Source of the DNA: Paludibacteraceae bacterium
Lineage (GTDB): Bacteria > Bacteroidota > Bacteroidia > Bacteroidales > Paludibacteraceae
Direction of reading: 5' to 3'
DNA length: 64,000 bases
Assembly (NCBI GenBank): GCA_024399495.1
Contig: JAKSNY010000005.1
Span: 1 to 64,000 of the forward strand
Shown here: in pieces, positions 52,897-62,462 of the stretch
How the letters are laid out: each line of letters opens with the position of its first letter
Numbering within the stretch: the stretch's first letter is position 1
Translations under genes and position numbers: made by a program
Notes under the pieces: generated by a model
What the model was told of the DNA's origin: nothing
What the model saw: the letters and a program-made list of their open reading frames with translations, nothing else
Database searches by the model: none

Positions 52897-53916
52897 ATGA
52901 AACTTAAGTTTTTTATATTTCTTTCGCTCTGCACTTTTGTGCTTCCCATCGGGGCACAAGGCTATATGGCTACCAAAACCAGATTGGACTCTCTGAAGAT
53001 AAATAAATTTCACGGAGAGGCATCTTTGGGCGGCAAGGTGGAGCAGGCAAACAATTTTAAATTTGAACTAGATGCCGCATTTGAGGGAATGGTTCCTTTT
53101 AAAAGGCATAAACTTCGTTTTGCCACTAATGTCTCATTCAATTTTATAAATCAGTTGGATGATGGTAACAAAGGTTTCTTTTATGTTGCGGGTGATTTTT
53201 TTCAGTATGAAGTAAGAGATAAGATTACAGGAAATAAGGTTCTTGAAAACGGTGAGAGAAGTAAGAATTTGTTGTATTTCAGTGCGGTTAGCGGATGTCA
53301 ATACGATTTTTGCCGTGATTTGGCTGCAAGGGCATTCGGAGGTATGATGCTTACTTTCCAACCATTAAGAAAACACCCTCATTTATGTTTGGAGCCGTCT
53401 GTCGGTATAGTCGCTGACTTCCAATATTGGGATATATTAGACAAACCTGAACTAAAAGTATTGAAGGATTTATACAACAGTCAGCCGGCTTTGGTTAAAC
53501 ACTATTTTGAAATTAATAAAGAAGGATATGTATGGCAGATAGATCCAAGTTTTGCCGCCGCTGTGAATTTTATGGGTGAGTGGGATAAAGTGGCGTTTAA
53601 TCTGTATGTGCTTATGTTGCAGCCTTTTAGGGAGCCGTTTGACACTACAAAGGAATTGGAGGATGACATGAAGAAGTATTTCCCTGAATTTGTCGGACTG
53701 TTTAATACAAAACCTTTGCCTCAGGTAAGTGTTGATGCGTCGTTAGAGGTGGCAATCTGGAAGAGGCTTGCACTGGTGGTAGGGTGTGAGTTCCTTTGGG
53801 ACGGCGGTCAGTTGCCTTCTAAAAGACATGAAGTGGAGTATAATGGCAATAAATATACTTTGGGTGCCAGAAACATGAGGTATTGCTGCACCTTAGGGTT
53901 TAAGGTACATTGGTAA
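52897..53916 (+). CDS. Predicted outer-membrane beta-barrel protein of unknown function
   Basis: 339 residues with a signal peptide (MKLKFFIFLSLCTFVLPIGAQ). Alternating amphipathic strands (KFELDAAFEGMVPFKRHKLRFATNVSFNFINQ; VSVDASLEVAIWKRLALVVGCEFLW) and a C-terminal aromatic end (YCCTLGFKVHW) suggest a barrel. I recognise no named family. It follows glutamine synthetase through the octamer array and precedes the RluA gene by 6 nt, so it is probably in that operon. Confidence 0.65.
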   Translation: MKLKFFIFLSLCTFVLPIGAQGYMATKTRLDSLKINKFHGEASLGGKVEQANNFKFELDAAFEGMVPFKRHKLRFATNVSFNFINQLDDGNKGFFYVAGDFFQYEVRDKITGNKVLENGERSKNLLYFSAVSGCQYDFCRDLAARAFGGMMLTFQPLRKHPHLCLEPSVGIVADFQYWDILDKPELKVLKDLYNSQPALVKHYFEINKEGYVWQIDPSFAAAVNFMGEWDKVAFNLYVLMLQPFREPFDTTKELEDDMKKYFPEFVGLFNTKPLPQVSVDASLEVAIWKRLALVVGCEFLWDGGQLPSKRHEVEYNGNKYTLGARNMRYCCTLGFKVHW

Positions 53917-53922
53917 ACGGGT

Positions 53923-54801
53923 ATGGATTCAAGGCAGAAAATGTATGTCATAAAGGTTGATAAGGACGCTCCTCTATTGGAGTTCCTTTTTGAGAAACTG
54001 AAGGGGCAGAGTCGTACATCCGTTAAGTCATTGTTACAACACAGGCAGTTAATGCTGAATGGTCAGACTCTTATAACCAAATTTGACTATCCTCTAAAAA
54101 AAGGTGATGCCATACATGTGCTAAGTGTTCAAAAGGCAGGAACCAAAGGTGTTTTTGAGCATCCTAAACTTACCATTCTGTATGAGGACGATGATATTAT
54201 AGTGGTTGATAAAAAAGAGGGGTTGCTATCAGTCAAGACACCCAACACAGCAGAGGAGTCTGCAACACACCTGCTAAATCAATACTTAAGACCATTGGGG
54301 CGAGACCATTATGTGTATGCTGTTCATAGGCTTGATAGGGAGACATCGGGTGTAATGATGTTTGCCAAGAAAAAGGAGGTTCAGAAAAAGTTGCGTGACG
54401 ATTGGCGTAATTATGTTATTGAGCGTACATATATTGCTATAGCAGAGGGGATTATAGAGCCGGCAGAGGGTAATATAGAGTCTTATCTTAAAGAGGATAT
54501 AAAAAAGGTGATGCACTCATCGCCAACCGATAACGGAGGTCAGTTTGCCGTAACTAACTATAAGGTTTTGCAGACCAACAAGTACAATTCTCTTGTAAAG
54601 TTGAATTTGGAGACAGGGCGTAAGAACCAAATACGTGTACATCTGCAAAGTATTGGGCACTCTGTGGTGGGTGACGTTAAATACGGCGGTAAGAGCAGCC
54701 GATACGGAAGGCTTTGCCTGCATGCAGAAACGTTGCGTTTCAAGCACCCTGTAACAGATAAGCTTATGGCTTTCTCTGTACCGGTGCCGTTTAAATTGTA
54801 A
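53923..54801 (+). CDS. RluA-family pseudouridine synthase
   Basis: 292 residues; a start at 53941 ([15 protein letters not shown]) is equally possible. The N-terminal S4 domain ([30 protein letters not shown]) is followed by the catalytic domain: [20 protein letters not shown], then HRLDRETSG with catalytic D138, and later [25 protein letters not shown]. It isomerises uridine in rRNA or tRNA; the exact site cannot be told from sequence. Confidence 0.93.
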   Translation: MDSRQKMYVIKVDKDAPLLEFLFEKLKGQSRTSVKSLLQHRQLMLNGQTLITKFDYPLKKGDAIHVLSVQKAGTKGVFEHPKLTILYEDDDIIVVDKKEGLLSVKTPNTAEESATHLLNQYLRPLGRDHYVYAVHRLDRETSGVMMFAKKKEVQKKLRDDWRNYVIERTYIAIAEGIIEPAEGNIESYLKEDIKKVMHSSPTDNGGQFAVTNYKVLQTNKYNSLVKLNLETGRKNQIRVHLQSIGHSVVGDVKYGGKSSRYGRLCLHAETLRFKHPVTDKLMAFSVPVPFKL

Positions 54802-54830
54802 ATATTTTTAACTTAAATACAAATAAAATT

Positions 54831-56447
54831 ATGATTAACAAAAGTGCGTTGCAAATTGCAAGGGCTGCATATCAGCCTAAGCTACCTAAGGCATTGAAAG
54901 GTGCCGTTTCCATTAAAGAGGGAGATGCTACAGAGTCTGTAGCAGACCAGGCAGAAATCAAGAAATTGTTTCCTAATACATACGGAATGCCTGTCGTAAC
55001 ATTTGAGAAGACAATAAGTCTTAAGTCAAAACCAGCAATGAATGTAGGTGTCATTCTTTCAGGTGGTCAGGCTCCTGGCGGTCATAACGTTATATCGGGT
55101 TTGTTTGATGGTCTTAAGGCTTTGAATAAGGATAACAAACTTTACGGATTCCTTGGCGGTCCAAGCGGACTTATAGAGCATAAGTATATTGAGCTTACAT
55201 CAGACATTATAGATGATTACCGTAATACAGGTGGTTTTGATATAATAGGTTCTGGACGTACAAAACTTGAGAAACAAGACCAGTTTGATAGCGGTATAGA
55301 GATTTGTAACCAATTGGGTATCAAGGCTCTTGTTATTATAGGCGGCGATGATTCAAATACCAACGCATGCGTGCTTGCAGAGTACTATTTGCAGAAACAG
55401 TGCGGTATTCAGGTAATAGGTTGCCCTAAAACCATTGACGGAGACCTTAAAAACAGCCAAATAGAGACATCTTTTGGTTTTGATACTGCATGTAAGGTTT
55501 ATTCAGAGGTTATAGGCAACATTATGCGTGATGCCAACTCTGCTAAGAAATATTGGCACTTTATTAAGGTTATGGGTCGTAGTGCATCTCACATTGCACT
55601 TGAGTGCGGTCTTCAGACACAACCTAACGTATGTATAGTATCAGAGGAGGTTGAGGCTAAGAAGATGACTCTTGCACAAATTGTAAACGATATTGCCGAT
55701 AAGGTTGCCGCACGTGCCGCTCGTGGCAATAATTTTGGTGTTGCCATAATACCTGAGGGCTTGATAGAGTTTATACCTGAGATGAATATTCTTATCTCTG
55801 AACTTAACGATTTGCTTGCTAAAGAGAGTGATGTTAAGAAGGCTGTTGCTCAACTTTCTGCTGCAAGTGCCGCTGTATATAAATCACTTCCAGAGGCTAT
55901 TGCAAAACAGCTTACTCTTGAACGTGACCCTCACGGTAATGTTCAGGTTTCACTTATTGAGACAGAGAAACTTCTTATAGAGATGGTTAAGAAACGCCTT
56001 GCCGCTATGAAAGAAGAGGGCAAATACAATGGCAAGTTCTCTGCATTGGGTCACTTCTTTGGTTATGAGGGCAGATGTGCCGCTCCATCTAACTTTGATG
56101 CTGACTATTGCTACAGCCTTGGTTACAATGCCGCCCAGCTTATAGGTGCCGGCAAGACAGGTTATATGTCACTTATAAAGAATACTACAAAACCTTCTGA
56201 TGAGTGGGTTGCCGCTGGTGTTCCTATCACTATGATGATGAATATGGAGCGTCGCCACGGTGAAATGAAACCTGTAATCCGTAAGGCTCTTGTAGAACTT
56301 GACGGTGCACCGTTCAAGTTCTTTGCGGCAAACCGTGACAAGTGGGCTATTGAGACAGCATACATCTACCCAGGACCAATCCAATACTTTGGTCCATCAG
56401 AGGTATGTGACCAACCTACTAAGACTTTGCAATTAGAAAAAGCGTAA
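54831..56447 (+). CDS. Diphosphate--fructose-6-phosphate 1-phosphotransferase (PPi-PFK)
   Basis: Reversible, pyrophosphate-dependent phosphofructokinase of glycolysis. 538 residues, the long PFP type. Motifs: [20 protein letters not shown] near the N-terminus, [38 protein letters not shown] (the Asp of PKTIDGDL and Lys typical of PPi use), and later [22 protein letters not shown]. It links with pgi upstream in the window as sugar-phosphate metabolism. A strong hairpin terminator follows. Confidence 0.94.
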   Translation: MINKSALQIARAAYQPKLPKALKGAVSIKEGDATESVADQAEIKKLFPNTYGMPVVTFEKTISLKSKPAMNVGVILSGGQAPGGHNVISGLFDGLKALNKDNKLYGFLGGPSGLIEHKYIELTSDIIDDYRNTGGFDIIGSGRTKLEKQDQFDSGIEICNQLGIKALVIIGGDDSNTNACVLAEYYLQKQCGIQVIGCPKTIDGDLKNSQIETSFGFDTACKVYSEVIGNIMRDANSAKKYWHFIKVMGRSASHIALECGLQTQPNVCIVSEEVEAKKMTLAQIVNDIADKVAARAARGNNFGVAIIPEGLIEFIPEMNILISELNDLLAKESDVKKAVAQLSAASAAVYKSLPEAIAKQLTLERDPHGNVQVSLIETEKLLIEMVKKRLAAMKEEGKYNGKFSALGHFFGYEGRCAAPSNFDADYCYSLGYNAAQLIGAGKTGYMSLIKNTTKPSDEWVAAGVPITMMMNMERRHGEMKPVIRKALVELDGAPFKFFAANRDKWAIETAYIYPGPIQYFGPSEVCDQPTKTLQLEKA

Positions 56448-56468
56448 TGCTTTAATTAGAATAAAGGT

Positions 56469-56500
56469 AAAAGGTCAGGTGTTTTACCTGACCTTTTCTT
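56469..56500 (+). terminator. Terminator after PPi-PFK
   Basis: Perfect 12-bp arms AAAAGGTCAGGT/ACCTGACCTTTT with a GTTT loop and a T-rich tail, ending 13 nt before topB. Confidence 0.9.
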
Positions 56501-56512
56501 TGAAGAAATTTT

Positions 56513-58291
56513 ATGAAAATTTGTATTGCGGAAAAGCCATCAGTGGCAAGAGAGATAGCGGCAGTCTTGGGGGCAACCCAAAGGCGTGACGGCTATATGG
56601 AGGGTAACGGTTACTGTGTAACGTGGACTTTCGGACATCTGTGTACACTTAAGGAGCCGCATGAGTACAATGAGCGTTGGAAAGGGTGGCGTATGAGTGA
56701 GATTCCCATGATACCCGATAAGTTTGGTATCAGGGTAATGGATGATGATGGGGTTCAGAAGCAGTTTAAGGTAATTGAAAAATTGTTTAATGAGGCTGAT
56801 GAAATTATAAACTGCGGTGATGCGGGGCAAGAGGGTGAGGTTATACAACGATGGGTAATGCAGTGTGCCAAATGTACCAAGCCTGTAAAGAGACTTTGGA
56901 TTTCATCACTTACAGAGGAGGCTATAAAAGAGGGGTTCAATAACCTTTATGACGCTTCCAAGTTTGACACTCTGTTTGCGGCAGGCTGTGCCAGAGCCAT
57001 TGGTGATTGGCTTCTTGGTATAAACGCAACACGCTTATATACAATAAAATACGGTAATGGTAAAGGGGTTTTGAGTGTGGGTAGGGTGCAGACTCCTACC
57101 CTTGCTCTTGTGGTAAAGAGGCAGAAGGAGATAGACAATTTTGTGCCACAGCCCTATTGGGAGCTGAAAACCGTTTATCGGGATACCACGTTCAGTGTAA
57201 AGCAGGGTAGGTTTGATAAAAAAGAGGACGCAGAAAAGGCTTTGCAGGATATTGAGGGTAAGGAGTTTGAGGTTACATCGGTGGAGAAGAAGAACGGTAA
57301 GGAACTTGCTCCACGCCTGTTTGACCTTACATCGCTGCAAGTGGAGTGCAACAAGCGGTTTGGCTACAGTGCAGAAAAAACTTTGCAGATAATACAAAGC
57401 CTCTATGAGAAGAAACTTGCCACATACCCAAGGGTGGATACCACATTTCTGCCAAGCGATGTGTATCCTAAAGTGCCTCAGATACTTGCAGGTCTTACAC
57501 CTTATAAGGCATTTACGGAGCCTCTTAAGGGTCAGAAACTACGCAAGGATTCCACTGTGTTTAACGATAAGAAAGTTACTGACCACCACGCCATTATACC
57601 TACAGGCAAGTTCTTTAATAATTTCACCCCCGATGAGAAGTGGGTGTATGACCTTATAGTCCGCAGGTTTATTGCCGTTTTCTACCCCGATTGTAAAGTG
57701 GCAAACACTGTGGTAGAGGGTAAGAGCGGCGATGTGGAGTTCAGAGTATCGGGTAAAGTGATACTGGAACCTGGTTGGAGAGTGCTGTTCCCTAACGATA
57801 AAAGCGATAAGAAAGACGATGAGGCTGATGTCTTACCTGTTTTTACAGAGGGTGAGAGTGGTTCTCATACACCATCATTGGCAGAGAAGATGACTCAGCC
57901 GCCTAAGTATTACTCTGAGGCAAGTTTGTTGCGTGCTATGGAGACTGCGGGCAAGACTGTAGATGATGAGGAATTGCGGGATTTAATGAAAGAGAACGGT
58001 ATAGGCAGACCATCTACACGTGCCGCTATAATAGAGACTCTATTTAAGAGAAACTACATAGTAAGGGATAAAAAACGCATTGTAGCCACCAAGACAGGCA
58101 TTGCCCTTATAGACACCATTGAGAATGAACTACTTAAAAGTGCAACCCTTACAGGTATTTGGGAAAAGAAGATGCGTGATATAGAGCATGGCAAATACTC
58201 TATGGAGACTTTTATGGGGGAACTTAAGGATATGGTGCGTGAGGTTTCTGCAGAAGTAAAGAATTCTAAGGGCAAAAAGATTGAAATTTAG
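56513..58291 (+). CDS. topB: DNA topoisomerase III (type IA)
   Basis: 592 residues. The toprim domain at the N-terminus has MKICIAEKPSVAREIAAVLGA, NCGDAGQEGEVIQRWV and GCARAIGDWLLGINATRLYT. The cleavage Tyr is Y305 in KKLATYPRVDTTFLPSD. The later RAMETAGKTVDDEEL and GIGRPSTRAAIIETLFKRNYI are typical. It lacks the C-terminal zinc-ribbon extensions found on many TopB homologues and ends in a charged tail (VKNSKGKKIEI). It decatenates DNA by single-strand passage. Confidence 0.95.
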   Translation: MKICIAEKPSVAREIAAVLGATQRRDGYMEGNGYCVTWTFGHLCTLKEPHEYNERWKGWRMSEIPMIPDKFGIRVMDDDGVQKQFKVIEKLFNEADEIINCGDAGQEGEVIQRWVMQCAKCTKPVKRLWISSLTEEAIKEGFNNLYDASKFDTLFAAGCARAIGDWLLGINATRLYTIKYGNGKGVLSVGRVQTPTLALVVKRQKEIDNFVPQPYWELKTVYRDTTFSVKQGRFDKKEDAEKALQDIEGKEFEVTSVEKKNGKELAPRLFDLTSLQVECNKRFGYSAEKTLQIIQSLYEKKLATYPRVDTTFLPSDVYPKVPQILAGLTPYKAFTEPLKGQKLRKDSTVFNDKKVTDHHAIIPTGKFFNNFTPDEKWVYDLIVRRFIAVFYPDCKVANTVVEGKSGDVEFRVSGKVILEPGWRVLFPNDKSDKKDDEADVLPVFTEGESGSHTPSLAEKMTQPPKYYSEASLLRAMETAGKTVDDEELRDLMKENGIGRPSTRAAIIETLFKRNYIVRDKKRIVATKTGIALIDTIENELLKSATLTGIWEKKMRDIEHGKYSMETFMGELKDMVREVSAEVKNSKGKKIEI

Positions 58292-58311
58292 AAAAATTTT
58301 AATTATTTTTG
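58281..58311 (+). promoter_or_regulatory. Promoter for the structured leader and pullulanase-like gene
   Basis: TTG (58281-58283), a 20-nt spacer and TATTTTTG (58304-58311). Transcription would start about 10-15 nt before the 18-bp closing stem. Confidence 0.6.
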
Positions 58312-58327
58312 TACTCTCCAATGGTTA

Positions 58328-58470
58328 GAGTTTATGTGTACCCATAACAAGTGCGTCCGCACCCACGCGGACGTATAGTGGGAGGGACCCATAGGCTTAC
58401 AGAGCCTTTATGGGAGGGCCGAATACCATCACAGATGGTATGAGTCACTTGGATGGGTACACATAAACTC
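58328..58470 (+). ncRNA. Candidate structured RNA or 5' leader with perfect 18-bp closing stem
   Basis: P1: 58328-58345 pairs perfectly over 18 bp with 58453-58470. P2: CAAGTG/CACTTG (58348-58353, 58446-58451). Inside are three hairpins. A is CGTCCGC/GCGGACG with a 6-nt loop (58354-58373). B is CCCATA-GGCT paired to AGCC-TT-TATGGG, with the TT bulged (58388-58414). C is ATACCATC/GATGGTAT with an ACA loop (58423-58441). The joining strands after A and around B's 3' side both contain TGGGAGGG. It lies after a promoter and 32 nt before the pullulanase-like start, with no terminator after P1. It could be a cis-regulatory leader or, because of the perfect terminal inverted repeat, a small mobile element. 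Confidence 0.6.
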
Positions 58471-58501
58471 GTATAATTTAAGAAAAATAAAAACATAAAT
58501 T

Positions 58502-61177
58502 ATGAAAAAATTATTCTTACTATTATCAGCGTTTGCGGCACTTCCGTTGTTTGCACAGTCTTTTACACCAGACCAGGTGAACCAATGTTATAGTGATTTT
58601 GGAGATAATGTCACCTTTATTTTTGATGAGGGTCTGTATGGGATGCAACCACAAAGGGTGTTTGTAACAGGAGAGTTCCGTGGTTGGGACGCTTCAACCA
58701 CCGATACTAAGTGGGATTTGAAAAAGGTTGGTAATCAGTGGGTTTTGTCGTTCGATAATACAGATGAGGCTGTAATAAAATCCAATTCACAATTCAAGTT
58801 CCGTACCGATGACGGTGATTGGATAGACCCGTGGAGTGGTGCTCCAAACCAAAAGAACGGTAATCTTGTATTCAAGCCACAGGCAGAGGTTTTCCAAATG
58901 AGGGCTGAACTGAAATTATCGGGTAATATATGGGCAGAGATAGGCGATGGCAGAACCACAAAAATAGAGGATTACAGGCTTACTGATGCTAAAGGTAAAG
59001 AGATAAAGATTGCCGGTGTTTTGCCAAACGGTGCCAAGACCACACTTATAACTCCGGCAGAGCCTATAGATATTAGGCGTGTATATTATCTTGAGTTCCT
59101 GCCACTTAAACAAAAGGCTTTCTGCTCATACGATGGCTGGTTCCGTGAGATTTACTCCACCAAGGAGTTGGGTGCCAATGTAGATGACGGCAAAACTGTA
59201 TTCCGTGTATTCGCTCCTCGTGCCACAAATGTGGTGCTTTATCTTTACAACGATAAGAATGACTCGATACCTACCATCGGGGAATACGAGATGGAAAAAG
59301 ATAACGATGGTGTATGGGAATTTAAGTTTGATAAGGATTTGGCAGGTGTATGGTATGATTTTACAGTACATGGCTTTAAAGACCCTGGAAACAGATTCTA
59401 TGAGACACACCCTGTCCATATAAATGACCCGTATGCACGTGTAAGTGACGATACATTTGGAAAGTGCCGTGTATGGCATCGTACAGTGCCTGCAACACCT
59501 CTTGCCAGTGGTATTCCTGCAATGCAAGACGTAATATCGTATGAGGTTCATGTACAGGACTTTACAGATAAACTACCATTACCAGACAGCCTAAAGGGAA
59601 CTATGAAGGGAATGATTACATCGGGTCTGAAAAACAAGAAAGGAGAGCCTATAGGATTTGATTATCTTGTGGATTTGGGAATAAACACCGTTCATTTGCA
59701 GCCTATGCAGGAGTACCTTCATATACCCGATGCAGAGTGGCAGGAGGCGTATCAGAATGACTCATTTATGATAGCCCAAGGCATTGCTAATGAGAACTAT
59801 CAGTGGGGTTACCGCACATCGTTTGCTATGGCTGTAGAGAGCCGTTACAGAGTAAAAGGTTCAGATAACGGTAGTGAGCGTGACCAATTCCGTGATTTGG
59901 TTCAGGCATTCCACGATAAAGGCATAGCCGTAATTATAGACCTTGTGCCTAATCATACGGCAGAGGATATGGAAGGTCATAATTGGAACTTTAACTTTAA
60001 TGGTTTTGACAAGCAGTATTACTACAGGACCAAGAATTTTGAGCATATAGGAGGTTACGGTAATGAGATTAAGACAGAGAACCGTCCTATGACACAGCGT
60101 TGGCTTATAGACCAATGTATGTACTTTATAAATGAGTTTGGTATAGACGGTTTCCGTATAGACCTTGCAGGTCAGATGGACCAGCAGACTCTTAAGACCC
60201 TGAAAGAGACCATAGGGTATGACAAGATACTTTACGGAGAGCCTTGGATTGGTTCCAATGACCCCGATTATGAGAATAACCCTGATTGGGATTGGTATAA
60301 GGAGGACGCTCCTATCTGCTATTTCCAAGATGAGAGCCGTAACGCCTACAAGGGTGCCACTTTTGACCTTAAAGACCCAAAAACAGACCGTGGATGGGCA
60401 GGCGGCAAGTTCTCTGAGAGAGCCAATGTTATGAAAGGTCTTACTTGCACTTACAAGGAGGACAAAAGCCCTTGCAGTGGCATAACCTATCTTGATATTC
60501 ATGATAATTTTGCACTTGCAGACCAATTTGGCGGTGCCGATTTTGACGGACGCACACACGTTGACCAGAAAGAGTATAAGATAGCCGCCACACTTATGTA
60601 CACCACACTTGGTCCTATTGTTTGCCATGGTGGTTCAGAGATTATGAGAAGTAAGGCTCATGCCCCGATGCAGGAGATTGTAAAACACTCTAAGAACTAC
60701 AATTTCTACTACCATGGTTATAGGGATTCTTATAACTGCCGTGAGGCTAACGATTATCAGTGGGAGCAGGTAGGGCAGAAGCCTACAAAGGAGAATAAGA
60801 ATGATTATGCTAATATGCTTGCATTCTGGAAGGGCTTGAACAAATTGCGTAATTCAGAATATGGTAAGGTGTTCCGTCAGGCAGAGGCGGTTCCAGAGGG
60901 GTACTATAAGTGGTATGCACCTGCTGATAATGAGAGCGTGTTAGGCTATATGGTGGATAACAAGGTTTTGGTGCTTATAAACGGAGGTGATTTTGGTTAT
61001 ACATTTAACGTTAAATTGCCTCAGGGTAATTGGAAACTTGTGGGAACCATAGATGAGATTAACTTAGAAGGTGTTAAATCAAAGAATAAGACAATAAAGG
61101 ATTTTTCCGAGACCGGAAGCGTAATGGTGGAAGGCAAAGGAATGTATATTTTCATCAATGCTCCAGATGAGCAGTGA
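58502..61177 (+). CDS. Secreted GH13 pullulanase-like glycoside hydrolase
   Basis: 891 residues with a signal peptide (MKKLFLLLSAFAALPLFAQ). An N-terminal carbohydrate-binding-like domain (VFVTGEFRGWDASTTDTKW) is followed by a CBM48-type domain (DGKTVFRVFAPRATNVVLYLY). The GH13 barrel follows with the type I pullulanase marks YEVHVQDFT, LGINTVHLQPMQEY and YQWGYRTSF. The catalytic regions are VIIDLVPNHTAEDM, GFRIDLAGQMD (nucleophile Asp), ILYGEPWIG (acid/base Glu) and YLDIHDNFA (third Asp). It should cleave alpha-1,6 branches of starch or pullulan outside the cytoplasm and would complement the amylase at 0.5-3 kb. It is preceded by the structured leader. Confidence 0.9.
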   Translation: MKKLFLLLSAFAALPLFAQSFTPDQVNQCYSDFGDNVTFIFDEGLYGMQPQRVFVTGEFRGWDASTTDTKWDLKKVGNQWVLSFDNTDEAVIKSNSQFKFRTDDGDWIDPWSGAPNQKNGNLVFKPQAEVFQMRAELKLSGNIWAEIGDGRTTKIEDYRLTDAKGKEIKIAGVLPNGAKTTLITPAEPIDIRRVYYLEFLPLKQKAFCSYDGWFREIYSTKELGANVDDGKTVFRVFAPRATNVVLYLYNDKNDSIPTIGEYEMEKDNDGVWEFKFDKDLAGVWYDFTVHGFKDPGNRFYETHPVHINDPYARVSDDTFGKCRVWHRTVPATPLASGIPAMQDVISYEVHVQDFTDKLPLPDSLKGTMKGMITSGLKNKKGEPIGFDYLVDLGINTVHLQPMQEYLHIPDAEWQEAYQNDSFMIAQGIANENYQWGYRTSFAMAVESRYRVKGSDNGSERDQFRDLVQAFHDKGIAVIIDLVPNHTAEDMEGHNWNFNFNGFDKQYYYRTKNFEHIGGYGNEIKTENRPMTQRWLIDQCMYFINEFGIDGFRIDLAGQMDQQTLKTLKETIGYDKILYGEPWIGSNDPDYENNPDWDWYKEDAPICYFQDESRNAYKGATFDLKDPKTDRGWAGGKFSERANVMKGLTCTYKEDKSPCSGITYLDIHDNFALADQFGGADFDGRTHVDQKEYKIAATLMYTTLGPIVCHGGSEIMRSKAHAPMQEIVKHSKNYNFYYHGYRDSYNCREANDYQWEQVGQKPTKENKNDYANMLAFWKGLNKLRNSEYGKVFRQAEAVPEGYYKWYAPADNESVLGYMVDNKVLVLINGGDFGYTFNVKLPQGNWKLVGTIDEINLEGVKSKNKTIKDFSETGSVMVEGKGMYIFINAPDEQ

Positions 61178-61187
61178 TGAAAATATA

Positions 61188-61208
61188 ATGTATGATGTAT
61201 GATGTATG
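61188..61208 (+). repeat. Heptamer array ATGTATG x3 at the trpS start
   Basis: Three perfect units start 10 nt after the pullulanase stop. The last ATG (61206) is in frame with trpS and two codons before the internal ATG. Confidence 0.85.
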
Positions 61209-62273
61209 AAAATGGAAAAGATAATTTTAACAGGTGACCGCCCTACAGGTAAGTTGCATATAGGGCATTATGTGGGTTCGCTACGCCGTAGAGTGGTGTT
61301 GCAGAACTCTGGAGAGTATGACAAGGTGCTTATAATGATTGCCGATGCACAGGCACTTACAGATAATGCAGACAATCCAGGCAAGGTTAGAGATAACATT
61401 ATAGAGGTGGCTCTTGACTACCTTGCATGCGGTCTTGACCCTCAGAAGAGCACACTCTTTATACAGTCAATGATACCTGAGTTGTGTGAGCTTACATTCT
61501 ACTATATGAACCTTGTATCGGTGGCAAGGCTTCAGCGTAATCCTACAGTTAAGACGGAGATTAAGATGCGTGGCTTTGCAGATGAGAGTATTCCTGTAGG
61601 CTTCTTTACATACCCTATATCGCAGGCTGCTGACATTACCGCATTTAAGGCTACAACAGTTCCTGTAGGTATTGATCAGGCACCTATGATAGAGCAGTGT
61701 GTAGAGATTGTACGCCGTTTTAACAATGCATACGGTGAGACACTTGTAGAGCCTAAGATATTGCTCCCCGATAATCAGGCTTGCATGCGTCTGCCAGGTA
61801 TAGACGGTAAGGCTAAGATGAGCAAGTCATTGGGTAACTGCATATATCTTAGTGAGGAGGCTGATTCTCTGACACAAAAGGTGCGTGCAATGTACACAGA
61901 CCCTACTCACATTAAGGTTACAGACCCAGGTAAATTAGAGGGTAATGTGGTGTTTACTTATCTTGACGCATTCTGCAAGGATGCCCATTTTGCCGCATAT
62001 CTTCCAGAATATAATAATCTTCAAGAGCTTAAAGACCACTATACACGTGGCGGTCTTGGAGATATGAAGGTTAAGAAGTTCTTAGGTCAGATTCTTGAAG
62101 AGGAACTTGCACCAATCCGTGAACGCCGCAAGGAGTTTGCAAAAGACCCTGCCGCTGTTTATGAGATACTGCATAAGGGTAGCACTGCCGCTCGTGAGAT
62201 AGCAGCCCGGACCCTTGATGAGGTTAAGGACGCCATGCGTATCAACTACTTTAAGGTGGGTTCTATTTATTAG
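61206..62273 (+). CDS. trpS: Tryptophanyl-tRNA synthetase
   Basis: Charges tRNA-Trp. 355 residues with class I motifs: [18 protein letters not shown] (HIGH-like; PTGKLHIGH) near the N-terminus, [27 protein letters not shown], and KMSKS-type [15 protein letters not shown]. The start is either the repeat-derived ATG (61206) or the ATG at 61212 ([11 protein letters not shown]). It is co-directional with the pullulanase gene, and convergent with feoB. Confidence 0.95.
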   Translation: MKMEKIILTGDRPTGKLHIGHYVGSLRRRVVLQNSGEYDKVLIMIADAQALTDNADNPGKVRDNIIEVALDYLACGLDPQKSTLFIQSMIPELCELTFYYMNLVSVARLQRNPTVKTEIKMRGFADESIPVGFFTYPISQAADITAFKATTVPVGIDQAPMIEQCVEIVRRFNNAYGETLVEPKILLPDNQACMRLPGIDGKAKMSKSLGNCIYLSEEADSLTQKVRAMYTDPTHIKVTDPGKLEGNVVFTYLDAFCKDAHFAAYLPEYNNLQELKDHYTRGGLGDMKVKKFLGQILEEELAPIRERRKEFAKDPAAVYEILHKGSTAAREIAARTLDEVKDAMRINYFKVGSIY

Positions 62274-62289
62274 TCCGAGGCTGGTTTGA

Positions 62290-62379
62290 GGTTTGTTTTC
62301 AGGAGATTACTGATATGAATGAGGGAGCATAGCGGGCTATGTAACCGAATGAATATTAGTAATATACAAAAACAAAGCC
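62290..62379. terminator. Extended hairpin between convergent trpS and feoB
   Basis: Three stacked arm pairs: TTTGTTTT/AAAACAAA outermost, ATTACTGATAT/ATATTAGTAAT (62306, 62353) and CATAGC/GCTATG (62328-62341). Probably ends both transcripts. Confidence 0.55.
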
Positions 62380-62441
62380 AAAGCAGACCGGAACAATAAA
62401 AGAACTAACCAAACCTATAATAAACAAAAAAATTATAAAAA

Positions 62442-62462
62442 ACTAATAAATAGAACCCACCT
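62442..62462. repeat. Second copy of the ACTAATAAATAGAACC motif
   Basis: One mismatch to 12898-12918. It ends on the first base of the feoB stop codon (read from the + strand). Confidence 0.6.

Noticed and set aside
59861-60628. 255-residue minus-strand ORF inside the pullulanase gene
   Set aside because: The plus strand encodes an intact GH13 catalytic core here; the antisense ORF has low-complexity composition and no motif.
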